A program made the position numbers and the translations under genes. 5,242 nucleotides of DNA. Origin: Candidatus Thorarchaeota archaeon. GTDB taxonomy: Archaea > Asgardarchaeota > Thorarchaeia > Thorarchaeales > Thorarchaeaceae. This document shows positions 5,140-5,242 of this stretch, in pieces (position 1 is the first letter of the stretch; the number at the start of each line of letters is the position of its first letter). Below the pieces are notes generated by a model, which saw only the letters and a list, made by a program, of their open reading frames with translations, had not been told where the DNA came from and did not search any database. The stretch is taken from contig JAGSHP010000182.1 in assembly GCA_029855925.1 (NCBI GenBank), positions 1 to 5,242 of the forward strand, given 5' to 3'.

Positions 5140-5242
5140 ATGGCAGAAGACGCCGAACGGTCTGAGGTAGAAGAATCCACTACTGAAACTGAACCTACCG
5201 AATCTACCACGACCAAGGAGACCAAAACGCCAGAGCCCACAA
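5140..5242 (+). CDS. Unknown protein, acidic Thr/Glu-rich N-terminus (3'-truncated by window)
   Basis: An ATG at 5140 opens a frame that runs to the window edge (34 codons visible), beginning MAEDAERSEVEESTTETEPT. The visible part is almost only Glu, Thr, Ser, Pro and Lys, with no hydrophobic segment, so it is a disordered cytoplasmic-type tail. A GAGGA Shine-Dalgarno (5126-5130) lies nine bases upstream and a TATA-like box at 5081-5088. Low-complexity acidic tails precede many unrelated archaeal proteins, so no function can be given. A real start is likely because promoter, ribosome binding site and ATG are correctly spaced. Confidence 0.6.
   Translation, partial: MAEDAERSEVEESTTETEPTESTTTKETKTPEPT

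Overview
The window is archaeal DNA and carries almost the whole archaeal/eukaryotic-type selenocysteine (Sec) machinery in one block. Four independent pieces fit together: L-seryl-tRNA(Sec) kinase (PSTK), a tRNA-Sec with a UCA anticodon and the 9/4 fold, O-phosphoseryl-tRNA(Sec):Sec synthase (SepSecS), and the Sec-specific elongation factor SelB. Bacteria use SelA in a one-step route, so PSTK plus SepSecS, together with the end of a TFB (archaeal TFIIB) gene, rule out a bacterium. Sec is rare in archaea. Methanococcales are very AT-rich and Methanopyrus is GC-rich and hyperthermophilic. The roughly balanced base composition, short or absent leaders and a pilin-like surface protein make an Asgard archaeon (Loki-, Thor- or related lineage) the likeliest source. 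That lineage call is inference.

Layout. Bases 2-136 (+) are the last 44 codons of TFB. Bases 137-225 hold a strong GC-rich hairpin between two copies of a 7-base repeat. PSTK follows at 226-1020 (+) with a TTG start. On the opposite strand, reading right to left, lie selB (4556-3171), SepSecS (3170-1854, its ATG touching the selB stop codon), an unrecognised 216-residue gene (1827-1177) and tRNA-Sec (1137-1047). These look like one transcription unit fired from a TATA box at 4586-4591. PSTK converges on the tRNA with only 26 bases between them. Right of selB and divergent from it is a small membrane-anchored, pilin-like protein (4650-5057, +). The window ends in the Thr/Glu-rich N-terminus of another + strand gene (from 5140).

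How the parts work together. tRNA-Sec is charged with serine by ordinary seryl-tRNA synthetase. PSTK phosphorylates the seryl group, SepSecS (PLP enzyme) replaces the phosphate with selenium from selenophosphate, and SelB-GTP carries Sec-tRNA(Sec) to UGA codons marked by a SECIS element. Selenophosphate synthetase (SelD), a SECIS element and any selenoprotein target are not visible here. The gene most worth a second look is the unrecognised one at 1177-1827. It is embedded in the selB-SepSecS-tRNA(Sec) unit, has its own good ribosome binding site, and is a candidate Sec-pathway accessory factor. Secondary points are an apparent loss of the first arginine of the PSTK RxxxR motif and an unusual PSTK start region containing ATG-TCC-TGA in frame.
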